Below, one piece after another: positions 38,701-48,457 of a stretch of DNA of 64,000 nt. The number at the start of each line of letters is the position of its first letter. The first letter of the stretch is position 1. The translations under genes were made by a program, and so were the position numbers. Source of the stretch: Ooceraea biroi (taxonomy: Eukaryota; Arthropoda; Insecta; Hymenoptera; Formicidae). The stretch is taken from contig NC_039519.1 of the NCBI RefSeq assembly GCF_003672135.1, positions 2,356,001 to 2,420,000 on the forward strand, read 5' to 3'. The notes under the pieces are model-generated. The model was not told where the DNA came from, did no database searches, and worked only from the letters and a program-made list of their open reading frames with translations.

Positions 38701-40325
38701 TTATCTCTGTCACGTGCATAGACATTTATTCAAATCTATCATTGATAAGCACCGCGAATAAGTCGCAACTGTTGGGGGAAAAAATATGCGAGACTCGACA
38801 ACGAGTTCTGTCCGTTATCTTCGAACCTGAATCTGATTATTTGTCTCTTTTTCTCTTTTGTTTTCTATTCATTGATGTCCTGGCGCAATTAATAACTCCG
38901 TCACGTTGTAATTACATATTCAGACATACGGCAGTACTTGAGAGGTTTTCTCAATTCAAGCGCCGTCATATAAATTATAAATAGTCAATTGTGTCGCGCG
39001 ACTCGAATTTATTATACCTTCGTGGAATTCGCAATCTCTCTTCACGATCGCGATAATAATCGCATTAAGAATAACCTCGCGCGTAAACAAATATTTTTTT
39101 CAGGATAGAACTGCCATTAAATTCATATGTGGCCAACAATCGTACACGTTCGATCGGAAACGAGCGTTAATTTGTCGCTGTTCAAGTTTACTTGATTTTA
39201 GCATTCAATATAGTGTTGCATTGCTTGTAGACTCGTATATTCACGATGCCTGATCAGAGTTATGGTATCTATGGAAATAGCAAACTACAAAATCTCTTTT
39301 AGCCGGCTGATTGAAATATGTACATTTTAGTAATAAATCACGAGTAATTTCTCTATCTCAGACGTTTGTTATCGAGGTGTCGTAGCGTCCATCGCGGGGA
39401 AAATTGATTTAGGTACATTTCCTCATCTTTTGCGCGGGATACGAATGATGAAACGTCATCCTGATTTTACGATTTGACGTAGCGCCGTAGCGCGTACATC
39501 TCACCGGCCGTTTTGCGCGCCTAAACAACGCGAATAAAGATAAAGCGCGCACGAAAATAAATATGACCGAGAACTGGGAGAGTGCATTCCGATCTCCGAA
39601 TACAAAATGATGCCGGTATCTAAACGGCGGCCGTGACCCGCCATGGAAACCGGTATCCGATTTTCGATGCGCCCGCACGGAGCGCCGTCGTGCATTCGAA
39701 ATGCATGAAATAATACGTCTAACCGACATTGGCTCTTAAAATATACGAACCGGCTGTTCGCTGGCTATCGTATTGGATCGTGGCCGAATAGGTTAGCGTG
39801 ACAAGACTGCCTGCGAAATTTACAGCACACTACTACTCACTCGTGCAATGGCGCTGCCATTTGCGAGAGATGCACATGAAATCTCTCGTGGAGATTCGAT
39901 TGTACGGTTTATTTTCCTAATGCGTTGTTGTCCCTTCATATTCACTTACGAGTAACATTTGCGACTCATCCTGTCTAAAATACAAAAAATGTACATTGCA
40001 ATTTTCTAGCGCAATTTTGTTACTGTACGGATATAAAGTAACCGATGCTGCCTTTGATGTTTTGCAATGTGAAGACAACATTACGTAATAATGTTGCAAA
40101 ATGCACGCGTGCTTGCTCCGATTAAAGTCGTGCAAAGTGCGTAGCTAATTCTACGCCACTGTAAACGTGTCGGTCTGTTATACTATCGCTTCTCTGAACT
40201 TATGCAAATGAAATAAACGGATCGGAATGCATTGGTTCTGGTTGTTTTACTTTCTTGCCAAATGATTTGGGAAACAGACTGGTCCATCGATAATAATCGT
40301 GGCATCGCTGCTTTGTTCGGAACGG

Positions 40326-40333
40326 TATTTAAA
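40326..40333 (+). promoter_or_regulatory. Candidate TATA box of the secreted-repeat gene
   Basis: TATTTAAA lies 93 bases before the ATG at 40426. A transcription start about 30 bases downstream would give a leader of roughly 65-70 bases without an intron, normal for small insect secretory genes. No initiator consensus is obvious. Confidence 0.4.
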
Positions 40334-40425
40334 CCGCACGTCGATTCGCGGATCACAAAAGAGTGCCCAACTGTCGTCCGTACTGTTTCTCGGCATCTCA
40401 AGTAGCGAGTGAAACTTTGGACAAT

Positions 40426-40971
40426 ATGAGAGATTCCATCATTCTGATCATTCCTCTCATTGTATTGAGCACTGGACAAGTACTTCGATCGCCATCCTCT
40501 TACGAGAACGGCATCAAGTGGGAATTTGGTAGCAATGTCTTTCATGGAGACGTGTTGGCCCGTTCCAATGTTGGTCAAGTTCCAGTTGTACCAGTTGTTC
40601 ATAAGAAACAATTGGTTGTACCAGTTGCACCAGTGATACGAAAAGAACCGGTTGTAGCGACAGTTTACAAAAAAACGCCTGTGGTACCGGATGTCTACCA
40701 GAAACCCGTCATCTCAACTACTTACAAAAAGGAGCCCGTTGTGCAGAATGTTCGTAAGCAACAGGCGGTGTCATTGGTTCACAAAACGCAGCCAGTTGTA
40801 CCAAATGTCTACAAAAGTCAGCCGATTAGACCATACGTGCATCATCGGGATCAGCCGCTGCATCAGTTTGTCGTTCCCAAAGTACTATCAGTCGACTCGC
40901 AGCAGAAGACGAAGCATCACCCGGGAAATTATCATTATAATCTTCATCATTTTGTGCGTGGAAACGTGTAA
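40426..40971 (+). CDS. Secreted Val/Pro/Lys-rich repeat protein, family unknown
   Basis: The frame from the first ATG (preceded by ACAAT) encodes 181 residues. Residues 1-17 form a clear signal peptide (MRDSIILIIPLIVLSTG) with likely cleavage near residue 17 or 18. A short linker follows. Residues 52-144 are about nine imperfect repeats of some ten residues, of the type VVPxVYKKxP, with Val, Pro, Lys and Tyr kept. The tail (145-181) is His-, Gln- and Lys-rich. There is no cysteine and no membrane segment after the signal. Such composition suits an extracellular structural protein, for instance of cuticle or a gland secretion, but I recognise no family and no chitin-binding RR motif. The gene has a possible TATA box at 40326 and AATAAA at 41094, and appears intronless. 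GTAAGC at 40968-40973 could be a splice donor, so a further exon cannot be excluded. Confidence 0.65.
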   Translation: MRDSIILIIPLIVLSTGQVLRSPSSYENGIKWEFGSNVFHGDVLARSNVGQVPVVPVVHKKQLVVPVAPVIRKEPVVATVYKKTPVVPDVYQKPVISTTYKKEPVVQNVRKQQAVSLVHKTQPVVPNVYKSQPIRPYVHHRDQPLHQFVVPKVLSVDSQQKTKHHPGNYHYNLHHFVRGNV

Positions 40972-41093
40972 GCAGTTTCGCACAATTAGCGACCCAGCTG
41001 ATGGTTGGTCAAGTATGGCATTCCCGTATGTTGTCCAAGTTTATAACACACATCATTACGATGAGGTAAAAATTTGTAACAATTGCAACAACA

Positions 41094-41099
41094 AATAAA
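41094..41099 (+). other. Candidate polyadenylation signal of the secreted-repeat gene
   Basis: AATAAA lies 123 bases after the stop codon at 40969-40971, in AT-rich sequence and before the Harbinger element begins. It would close a transcript of about 750 bases. Confidence 0.5.
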
Positions 41100-41703
41100 T
41101 ACTATTATAAAAATAATTTCAAATGTAACACGTCATTTAATATAATTAATACCATCAAGAGCGCATTTAATATAATAATGATTGTTAAACCCCTATACAA
41201 TATTATTATTACTCAAATTTAAATACATTCAAGTTACTTTAAAAAAAACCAATAAACTAAAGGTACTGGATTAAGGTCTCTTCACACATATCCGTGATGT
41301 GTCAGTGCCGTATTCGCTCAGTTCCGTGATTTTCCGTCAGTATCAGTACTAATAGGTATTGTTCCATTGTTTTCAAATAGACGTATTTATACATGTCCGT
41401 CATAGTAACGTATTCGGATCGTACAGTCTCAGTTCAGTATTCATACCGTGTTTATTGCAAACGATATATTTGTTTTTTCACGGACCCGTTACAGCAGTCA
41501 GTAAGTTTGCCTGTAAATCATTCTGTGCCAAACAGATCACTTTTTGGAGTCAAATCGTGGATTTGGATGCAAATAAAATATTCTGTTCATTGCATGTTCA
41601 ATTTTACGATAAAATTACGTTTAATATAATATTTTCTTTGCATCACAGTGCAGACCTCTGTAAATTTGTATATATTCATATAACCATTTTTAGGCTTATA
41701 AAA

Positions 41704-41760
41704 ATGAATGACGAACAATTAATTGAATTAGTCCGTCAATATCCTTGCATCTTTAATTAA
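41704..41760 (+). pseudogene. N-terminal stub of a Harbinger-associated MADF protein
   Basis: From the ATG at 41704 the frame reads MNDEQLIELVRQYPCIFN and stops. This is the first helix of a MADF domain (LIELVRxYPCL/I), the DNA-binding partner encoded by PIF/Harbinger elements. All the rest of the domain is deleted. The open frame extends upstream to 41359, but that part is leader sequence without likeness to MADF proteins. Confidence 0.7.
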
Positions 41761-41907
41761 TTCCTTGTACAAGGTTGCAAATTCGCCTTCGCTTTCTCTT
41801 TTCTTCCATGCTTCGTGTACCCACTTCCGTTTCTTTCTCTCATTTCCTTCCTCTTCATCCAAAATTATAGCAATTATTGCCAATTCATCGTCCGTAAATT
41901 GAGCCAT
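41728..41907 (-). pseudogene. N-terminal stub of a Harbinger transposase
   Basis: From an ATG at 41905-41907 on the minus strand the frame runs 59 residues. An acidic start (MAQFTDDELAIIAIILDEEE) is followed by a basic KKRKWVHEAW block and GEFATLYKELIKD. In HARBI1-like insect transposases the same order of an acidic/basic start, W-V-H and GEF-LY-EL precedes the DDE domain. The DDE part is missing, since the deletion joins this stub to the opposite-strand MADF start. The last residues (about ARILTD) come from reading the MADF strand backwards. Confidence 0.7.
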
Positions 41908-42040
41908 CTTGAAGATCACTGAGTATTGACGGACCAAATTGTACGGACATATGTGAATAACCATGGTTACGTTACAGATGTCACTGACACGGCACTGATA
42001 CGGTACTGACACGTCACGGATATGTGTGAAGAGACCTTTA

Positions 42041-45000
42041 ATGAATAATCGCACCTGAATAAAAAGTGCGACAGCATCGTTTGTCGCTATTACAAAGAAT
42101 CGATTGAGAAACCAATATCAATTATTGAGACGACCGTGGAAAGCGAATATGGCTAGCGTTTTACGATCGGCAGTGTCACATGGAATACTCATCTGTTGAG
42201 GTGTTCTCTAAAACCAAGGAATGTCATCACATATAATTTAACTTTGTCTTAATTCAAGATGAGTTACGTGAATCAATCAATAATGATATATAATCTCGTT
42301 GTGGACTCGACCAGGCAACCAAACAACATTTCTTAGCTCTGACTCGGCTATCATAGAGTCCACGTAGTTGGATTTGACGCGGAGTTGTCTGATTTGTGCA
42401 ATTATATCTTCCACATTTACATGGGTAACGCGATCGTTCGTTACTTTGCGAGTACGCCTGTATTCTGTCAGGATATTCTATATCCTGGTGAAAACGATCA
42501 CGCTATTCGACCGCGTATCCGTGCGCGTATAAAAATTTCCGGGATTCGTGCGGCGAATCCCCATCCCTGTCCGAGACTGACGATAATCGGGCCGTTGCGG
42601 CGTGTCGCGGCCCGAAAGAGAATCACAATGGAGTTAATTAAACATCTCAATAGCAGACACCCGCCCGAGGGTGATTAGGCGTGCTACGGCGCGGCGCGGT
42701 GCACACGGACGCCGCCGACGGCTATTGTACCCCCTGTGGAGAGAGCATCGAATCCCCGAGCAAGTACGTGGCAAGCTAAAGGAGGACGGGTGCCGTCGCG
42801 GAAGCGGGCAGCGAAAAGGAGACAAGGATATAGAGCCGAGAAGCTGCGGTGGTGGCGGCGACGGTGGTGCGGATGACGCACGTGGAACGTGAGGGGGAGA
42901 CATGCCGGCGACATACAATGCAGGTGACAGCTCGCGCACCCCACAGGCCCTGTCTCATCTCTTTTGTTCCTGGCGTTTCGTCGGCTTTCTTCCCCGTGAC
43001 GGCAAGACAACCGTGGCACGGCTCGGCGTGGCGCGGTTCGCCTCGCCTCGCCTCGGCCGCTTCGTGTCGCACTGAAATTGCTCAAATGGAAACGAGTGTG
43101 TCATTCTCACTACGTTCGCCTGTCACTCTTCTGCCATCTCTCTTCCTTGTTCTCGTTCTTCCACGTTCCCGCTCCTCTCCTCTCTCTCTCTCTCACTCAC
43201 TTTCTGTTTCAGCTATCTCTTTACGTCTGTCGCATCTCTTGTTCATTTAAGGTTCGCGTGCTCAACTCGTATTTATGAGGCACGAGTAACGCGCCCGTTG
43301 ATGTGGCTACGCGTTAAATTTGCCACGCGTCTTTGCAAATTTCAGCTAGATGTCAGGTTCGAATTCGTCCTGTGAATTCACGAGTAACAAGAGCTATATA
43401 TGCTTTGCGTAGTACTCGCGAGAATAACAAGAACTACGATATATACTCATGAAGAAGAAGTCAAGTAGCTAAAAAGCGTCACGTTGGCAAGTTAGAAGAC
43501 TAATGTATCATATTAATCAGACTGCAAGTGCGAGTAAATAATCGTGGATAGTAGCGACGTGCGCGATCACGAGCTAAAAAGCGAAAAGCGTTAGCCCGAG
43601 TTAGTGTCTCTTCGCGATGAAAGATAGGACAAGGTGGAGAAGCCGCGAGAGAGCTGCGAGATAAGAATCGCCCGGCGAGCAACATTCGTTGCCGACGTAG
43701 TGGGTGGCGTGTTGAGCGAGGTGTAGGTGTCGTGATAAACACGCGTTACTTCAGTTACTTTAGATTCTCCGGCAACAGACAAACGGGAGGAAGTCTGGTT
43801 CTCTGACTTTTCTGTTTGTGAAGTGAATGATGGTGATTGCTAGTTATTATGACGGACTGGCTTCCGCTCTCTTGTGCCGTCTTAGTCAAGCGAACGTGCT
43901 TCTTTTTTCGTGCAAAGTGATATCTTCCATTGCTCGCGACTACGACAAAACAACAACGCGGATTTTAAACGCGGGGCAATGAAAACTACCAAGTAACGAG
44001 TAATAAAATCTTGGTAGAACGTTCAATCGCTGGGTTGATTTACGTTACATGTCTCATACGTCTCTTCGGGCACGGAGTGATTTATCATCGGGCGAATTTA
44101 CGATTACGAGAAAAAACCTAACGAAATCCCGATCGATAAATAATGCGTCGCAACTGCGCACAGAAAGTTGCGCGCGGAATTTACCCTGGCCCCGTCGTGG
44201 CTTTCGGCGGCGTGTGGGAACCCCGATATACTTGTACACGTGGCCTGTTAGACGCCAGTTAAAGACAAATGGGCGTTCTATGGGCCGTGGTGCGGCCGTT
44301 TAAATGGAAACCCGTAATTACAAGGCAGAGAAGAGATGTATCTTTCTTATCCGCGATGGCTGAAGGCTTACAAATTATAGTAAGCCGGAGATTGTCCCGA
44401 TACAGAATAGACGTTCGCGCCGCGGCCCTTATCTAATCGTTACGCTAATGTAGAAAGAGACAAGATCGGTTTACTCAAACATCAAACTCGATTTCCGTAA
44501 AAGCATTCGCGCGACGTAAATGCGCGTTTATTCATGAAAGTGTATTCTTAAATTTCGACATGTACATTAGTAGAGAGAAAAGCACTGCGAGTGCACTGCG
44601 AGTCCAACTCCCATCCGCTCGTCGGATATAGAGACTCTCGTTGGCTTTTCGGTAACTGATGAATCACCGCTGTCATACGCCAGGTGTCGTGTATCAGGGC
44701 GAGAACGCGTTCCGCATCGTCGCGGAACGGTGATGTCACGTCTACCGCGCGGAATCCGCTTTTACACGCGAGTCCGACGCGAGCGCAAATTACGCGGGAT
44801 CTCACGAAGTACCCGTGCGTTTTACGCTTCGACGGGCGTAATTCTCGGGATTTGCAATGGGGTGGAACCAGCTCCCAGCTCCCTCAAACGCACGCCGCGT
44901 CACGACTACGCTGTTGCGCACGTATTATTTCCGCGTTGGAATTGTACTCCCCGCTCGTCACATTGGCACCGTTGTGCAGAAGCCGTAACTTACTGTTGCT

Positions 45001-47150
45001 TTGCCTAAACGCACACGTAACACCTTTGATACGCGCGCGCTTTTGCAACTGCCGCGCGTTATCTGCGCCATATACGTTCCCAACGTTGCGTTCAAATTCT
45101 CCCGATACGTCCGTAAAGATAGATTAAATTTAAAATATCAGAGAGTCGGTAGAAAAATTCTCTAGCTAGTCTATCCTAGTGTAGTATTTTTCGAAATCGC
45201 GTGAGTGTCGCGTTTAAGTCAATCTTGACCAAAGACGTAAGTTTCTTTTTTTTCCGTAGCATTTTTTATTTTATTTATCATTAATATTACAGTTAAAAAA
45301 TGATTCATAATTGTGTTTGTTGATCACAAAATACTTGAAAATAAAAAGAATGAAAATAAAAATAAATCTACACTTGAACAAAATATAAAAGAATTTTGCA
45401 CTTGTATAAAAACTGTTCATGCGTTGGAGAGAAAAGTTGCACGTAGCTGGACGAGAAAGATTTTGATCGACGCAAAAGCGTGACTCCGTGAGTGAGTGGT
45501 ATTCCGGATGTCGCAAGTTAGTTTTAGTAGCTCCACCGGGTGCCAACTTCTCATTAAAACATACACTCCCGGCGACATTGTGTGGTCGACCTGGCAATAG
45601 ACGGTCCGTACCGTTATGTATGGCCGTGTGCACGTGTCGCGTAATTTGTGCGTCTTGTACATGCGTCGTGTGCACATTGCTTCTTGCATTGCGCGTGCAC
45701 ATGGACATTACGAGAGAAGCGGCCGGCCGCTTCTCTCGTACGGCTCGTCTCTCCTCATCAAAGACCGACGTTGTGTCGACGCGTCGAGAATATTCGCGCA
45801 CAACTCACCGTATAAACAAAATTTACCCATGGACAACGTGCACGTGCGTTTGTCATATTTCAAAAACCTACCGCCTCACACTTGGCCAGCTTCTCCCCCT
45901 TCGGCCCCTGCGGCTGCGTCGACGGTAATTTCAGCGTTGCGCCGCGCCGACTTTAAAGGCTCGTCGTGTAAAAAACCTCCGGCCTCTACCATCGCTATCA
46001 TCCCTTCTCCCGTTCTCGTCCGTGAAAAAAAAATGGAAAAAAGAAAAACACAGCTGTTAATGTCTGTTCGCCGAGAATATTTCGTTAGCCGCGTCGCGCG
46101 ATGCGAGATCGCACGGCGAAATGGCGGTAGCATGATGTATATTGCACACATGTGTCGCGGAGAATGCGAAAAACACTGCGTCACAGTTTTTTCATGATTC
46201 GTGAACGTTGCACCACGTGAAATAATAAAAATGCTCTCCCGCCCTATTGCCTTCGAGTGAATCTCGTCGCTGTTCTGCCTCTCGCCAATTCACGCTTTCT
46301 TTTAAGTGTATTATTTTATCAGTACGATAATACACTGGGAAACGTGTCCTTCCGTTTTGTAATATTCATTTTACAGTGTTTTGCAAATAAACTTTAGGTT
46401 TAATCGTTCTTATTCGTCTATACGCGATATATAAAATATCTCTATCATGCGATGTTAACGTTCGTTATATGCTCGACGTCAAAGGACAACGTCGGAGCAG
46501 TGCACTTTCCGCGATGTGAATCCTCTCTTGGAATTTCGGAGGACTCTGTTGTAATCGGAGACGACGTCCCGTCTCCGGCACCGGGAGAAGTCGTTCTGGC
46601 GTCTCGTCACTCGGCCGTCTGCTTTCAACACGACGCCCGTCTCTCATTCGATGGCAGACGTCGCCTCCCGCACTCTCGGCCAATATGTCGACCCTCCGCG
46701 CCCGCGAAGTCATCCGAAGAACATGAAAACCAATCGTGACAGTTGATCCTAACTGTTTCTCATTGCTTGCCGAAACGAAACCAGACGCGCCCCTTAAATT
46801 GGCTGCGATGGACAACATTAAAATCTCGTAAACGATTGGTAATTTAATGAAAATTTGCCATCGATTTGAAGAATTTACGGCACGGCAAATCCGATGTAGG
46901 TAATGAGAATTTGTTTAGCATCGCATTTTCAAATATTTATTAAAATTTATTCCTAATTAAAGAATCAAATTAGCATTCCCATTTTAATTTGGACATCAAC
47001 GCGTCCAGAATTAATAATTCTAGATTGAACTCTGTATGAGGAACCTTAAAAATATCTTATTCTTGGCAAACGGAAATGGTTAAAATTTCAATACGGAAAT
47101 TTTTATACAAGATATTTTATACAAGAAGAAATGTACATAACAAATCTTTA
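42041..47150. other. Intergenic stretch without recognisable gene
   Basis: About 5 kb with no supportable coding region. CpG-rich DNA and short CT-rich patches (for example 43181-43197) dominate. Several open frames of 130-190 codons (for example 45616-46197) overlap each other on both strands and show no domain, signal peptide or family motif. No repeat or RNA gene was recognised. Confidence 0.55.
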
Positions 47151-47152
47151 TA

Positions 47153-48439
47153 TTGGGTCGTCCGGAAAGTTCGTGCCGATTTTTAATAGATGGCGTTGGA
47201 ACATGTCTGAATATATCAATGTTATTGAAAACATACGATTTATATACATGTGCTTAAAGGTGACATTTCAACGCATCTTTAGGAAAAAAGTTGTTTCAGA
47301 TAAATTGATTCGTGTCAGTTTTGTACTCTTTTGAAGATGGAAGAAAACAAAGAACATTTTAGACACTTGATGCTTTTCTATTACCGGAAAGGCAAAAATG
47401 CCTCACAAGCAACAAATTCGATATGTTCTGTTTACGGAGAAGGTGCTTTAGCTGAAAGAACCGTACGTAAGTGGTTCGCTAAGTTTAGAGCTGGTGATTT
47501 TAACCTTAAAGACCAAGAACGCTCGGGCAGACCCTCTACTACTGATGATGACCAAATCAAGACACTGATCGAGAATAACCCGCGCTACACGACACGTGAA
47601 TTAGCAGAGATACTGAAAATATCGAAAACCACTGTCCATGATCATGTAGTGAAGCTTGGTTACGTAAGTCGCTATGATGTATGGGTTCCGCATAATTTGG
47701 CCGAAAAAAATTTAATGGATCGCATTTCCATCTGCGACTCGCTGTACAAGCGCAACGAAAACGTACCATTTTTGAAGCAATTAGTGACGGGTGACGAAAA
47801 ATGGATCATTTACAACAATGTAGAACGAAAAAGATCCTGGGGTAAGCGAAATGAACCAGCATTAACCGCTCCGAAAGCTGACCTTCATCCAAAAAAAGTC
47901 ATGCTCTGTGTCTGGTGGGATTGGAAAGGAATCCTATATTATGAGCTCCTACCACACAACCAAACGATAAATGCAGATAAGTACTGCTCGCAACTGGACG
48001 AATTAAAGACAGCGATTCAGGAAAAACGTCCAGAATTAGCCAATAGGAAGGGCGTCGTGTTCCATCAGGACAATGCCAGACCTCATGTTTCTTTGACTAC
48101 CCGACAAAAATTGTTGGAGTTTGGCTGGGATGTGCTACCTCACCCACCGTATTCACCAGACATTGCACCTTCAGACTTTCACTTATTTAGGTCTTTGCAA
48201 AATTCTCTTAGCGGCAAGAACTTCAACTCTTTGATCGACATAAAAAACCACCTTGAGGAGTTTTTCGCCGAGAAACCTAAGAAGTTCTGGGAGAATGGAA
48301 TCTTCCAGTTGCGTGAAAGATGGACAAAGGTTGTGAAACAAAACGGTGCATACATAAGTCAATAAATATTTATCGACATAAAAAAATGTTGCCTTTGAAT
48401 TTTCCTTCAAAATCGGCACGAACTTTCCGGACGACCCAA
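47153..48439 (+). mobile_element. Complete mariner transposon with intact transposase
   Basis: The 1287 bp element has perfect 31-bp inverted ends (47153-47183 and 48409-48439), each beginning TTGGGTCGTCCGGAAAGTTC, and is flanked by the TA duplication at 47151-47152 and 48440-48441. It holds one uninterrupted transposase gene. Length, ends, target site and gene all match a full-length mariner. Identical ends and an intact gene suggest a recent insertion, possibly an active copy. Confidence 0.96.
47337..48365 (+). CDS. Mariner transposase (DD34D)
   Basis: The enzyme cuts and joins mariner DNA at TA sites, acting as a dimer on the inverted ends. The frame from the ATG at 47337 gives 342 residues, close to the usual 345; the codons TTG AAG before it are leader. 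Residues 1-110 hold the paired helix-turn-helix DNA-binding region. The mariner linker motif appears as WVPHNL (116-121). The catalytic triad is complete: D153 in TGDEKW, D245 in HQDNARPH and D280 in YSPDIAPSDFH, with the diagnostic 34 residues between the last two. No frameshift or internal stop is seen. Subfamily looks mellifera/cecropia-like from memory, untested. Confidence 0.95.
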   Translation: MEENKEHFRHLMLFYYRKGKNASQATNSICSVYGEGALAERTVRKWFAKFRAGDFNLKDQERSGRPSTTDDDQIKTLIENNPRYTTRELAEILKISKTTVHDHVVKLGYVSRYDVWVPHNLAEKNLMDRISICDSLYKRNENVPFLKQLVTGDEKWIIYNNVERKRSWGKRNEPALTAPKADLHPKKVMLCVWWDWKGILYYELLPHNQTINADKYCSQLDELKTAIQEKRPELANRKGVVFHQDNARPHVSLTTRQKLLEFGWDVLPHPPYSPDIAPSDFHLFRSLQNSLSGKNFNSLIDIKNHLEEFFAEKPKKFWENGIFQLRERWTKVVKQNGAYISQ

Positions 48440-48457
48440 TAGAAGTATACAAAAAAA

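Larger units (their letters stand above)
18472..40325. other. Long gene desert upstream of noc
   Basis: About 22 kb with no coding region that can be supported. The longest open frame, 28941-29690 (+, 249 codons), has no domain, no signal peptide and a low-complexity Arg/Glu/Ser-rich end. Structures seen are a GAC/GAG triplet repeat (22646-22707), a CT repeat (24782-24814) with GA-rich tracts to 25160, a TAAT-rich patch (about 23641-23672), a tandem duplication (32085-32720) and a 10-bp inverted repeat (34038-34062). The sequence alternates between CpG-rich and AT-rich blocks; 37.9-39.3 kb is notably AT-rich. Enhancers of noc are a reasonable guess, but none can be pinpointed. Confidence 0.55.
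41274..42037. mobile_element. Internally deleted PIF/Harbinger element
   Basis: The 764 bp element has inverted ends of about 40 bp that begin AGGTCTCTTCACACATATCC and differ at two positions. The 3-bp duplication TTA flanks it (41271-41273 and 42038-42040), as expected for PIF/Harbinger. Two genes converge in its middle: on the plus strand the start of a MADF-type DNA-binding protein (41704-41760), on the minus strand the start of a Harbinger transposase (41907 down to 41728). Autonomous Harbinger elements carry exactly these two genes. Here the centre is lost, and the two starts meet near 41745-41760, where ATCTTTAAT could belong to either side. It lies about 180 bp after the poly(A) signal of the secreted-repeat gene. 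Confidence 0.88.

Noticed and set aside
36637..40161. hAT-like ends CAGTGGCGTAG at 36637-36647 and its complement at 40151-40161
   Set aside because: Only 11 bases agree, the 8-bp flanks do not match, and no hAT transposase lies between. Probably chance.
40183..40611. 142-codon minus-strand frame across the start of the secreted-repeat gene
   Set aside because: Antisense shadow of the coding region with no domain.
40691..41098. Second plus-strand frame overlapping the secreted-repeat gene and ending just before AATAAA
   Set aside because: It lacks a signal peptide, reads the repeats in another frame and starts inside the gene. Only its 3' part could be coding, if a splice at 40968 exists, for which there is no good acceptor close by.
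43350..43375. GGTTCGAATTC resembling a tRNA T-loop
   Set aside because: No acceptor stem, anticodon arm or A box fits around it.
45616..46197. 193-codon plus-strand frame
   Set aside because: No domain, Cys/Arg-rich random composition, and overlapping equally long frames on both strands.
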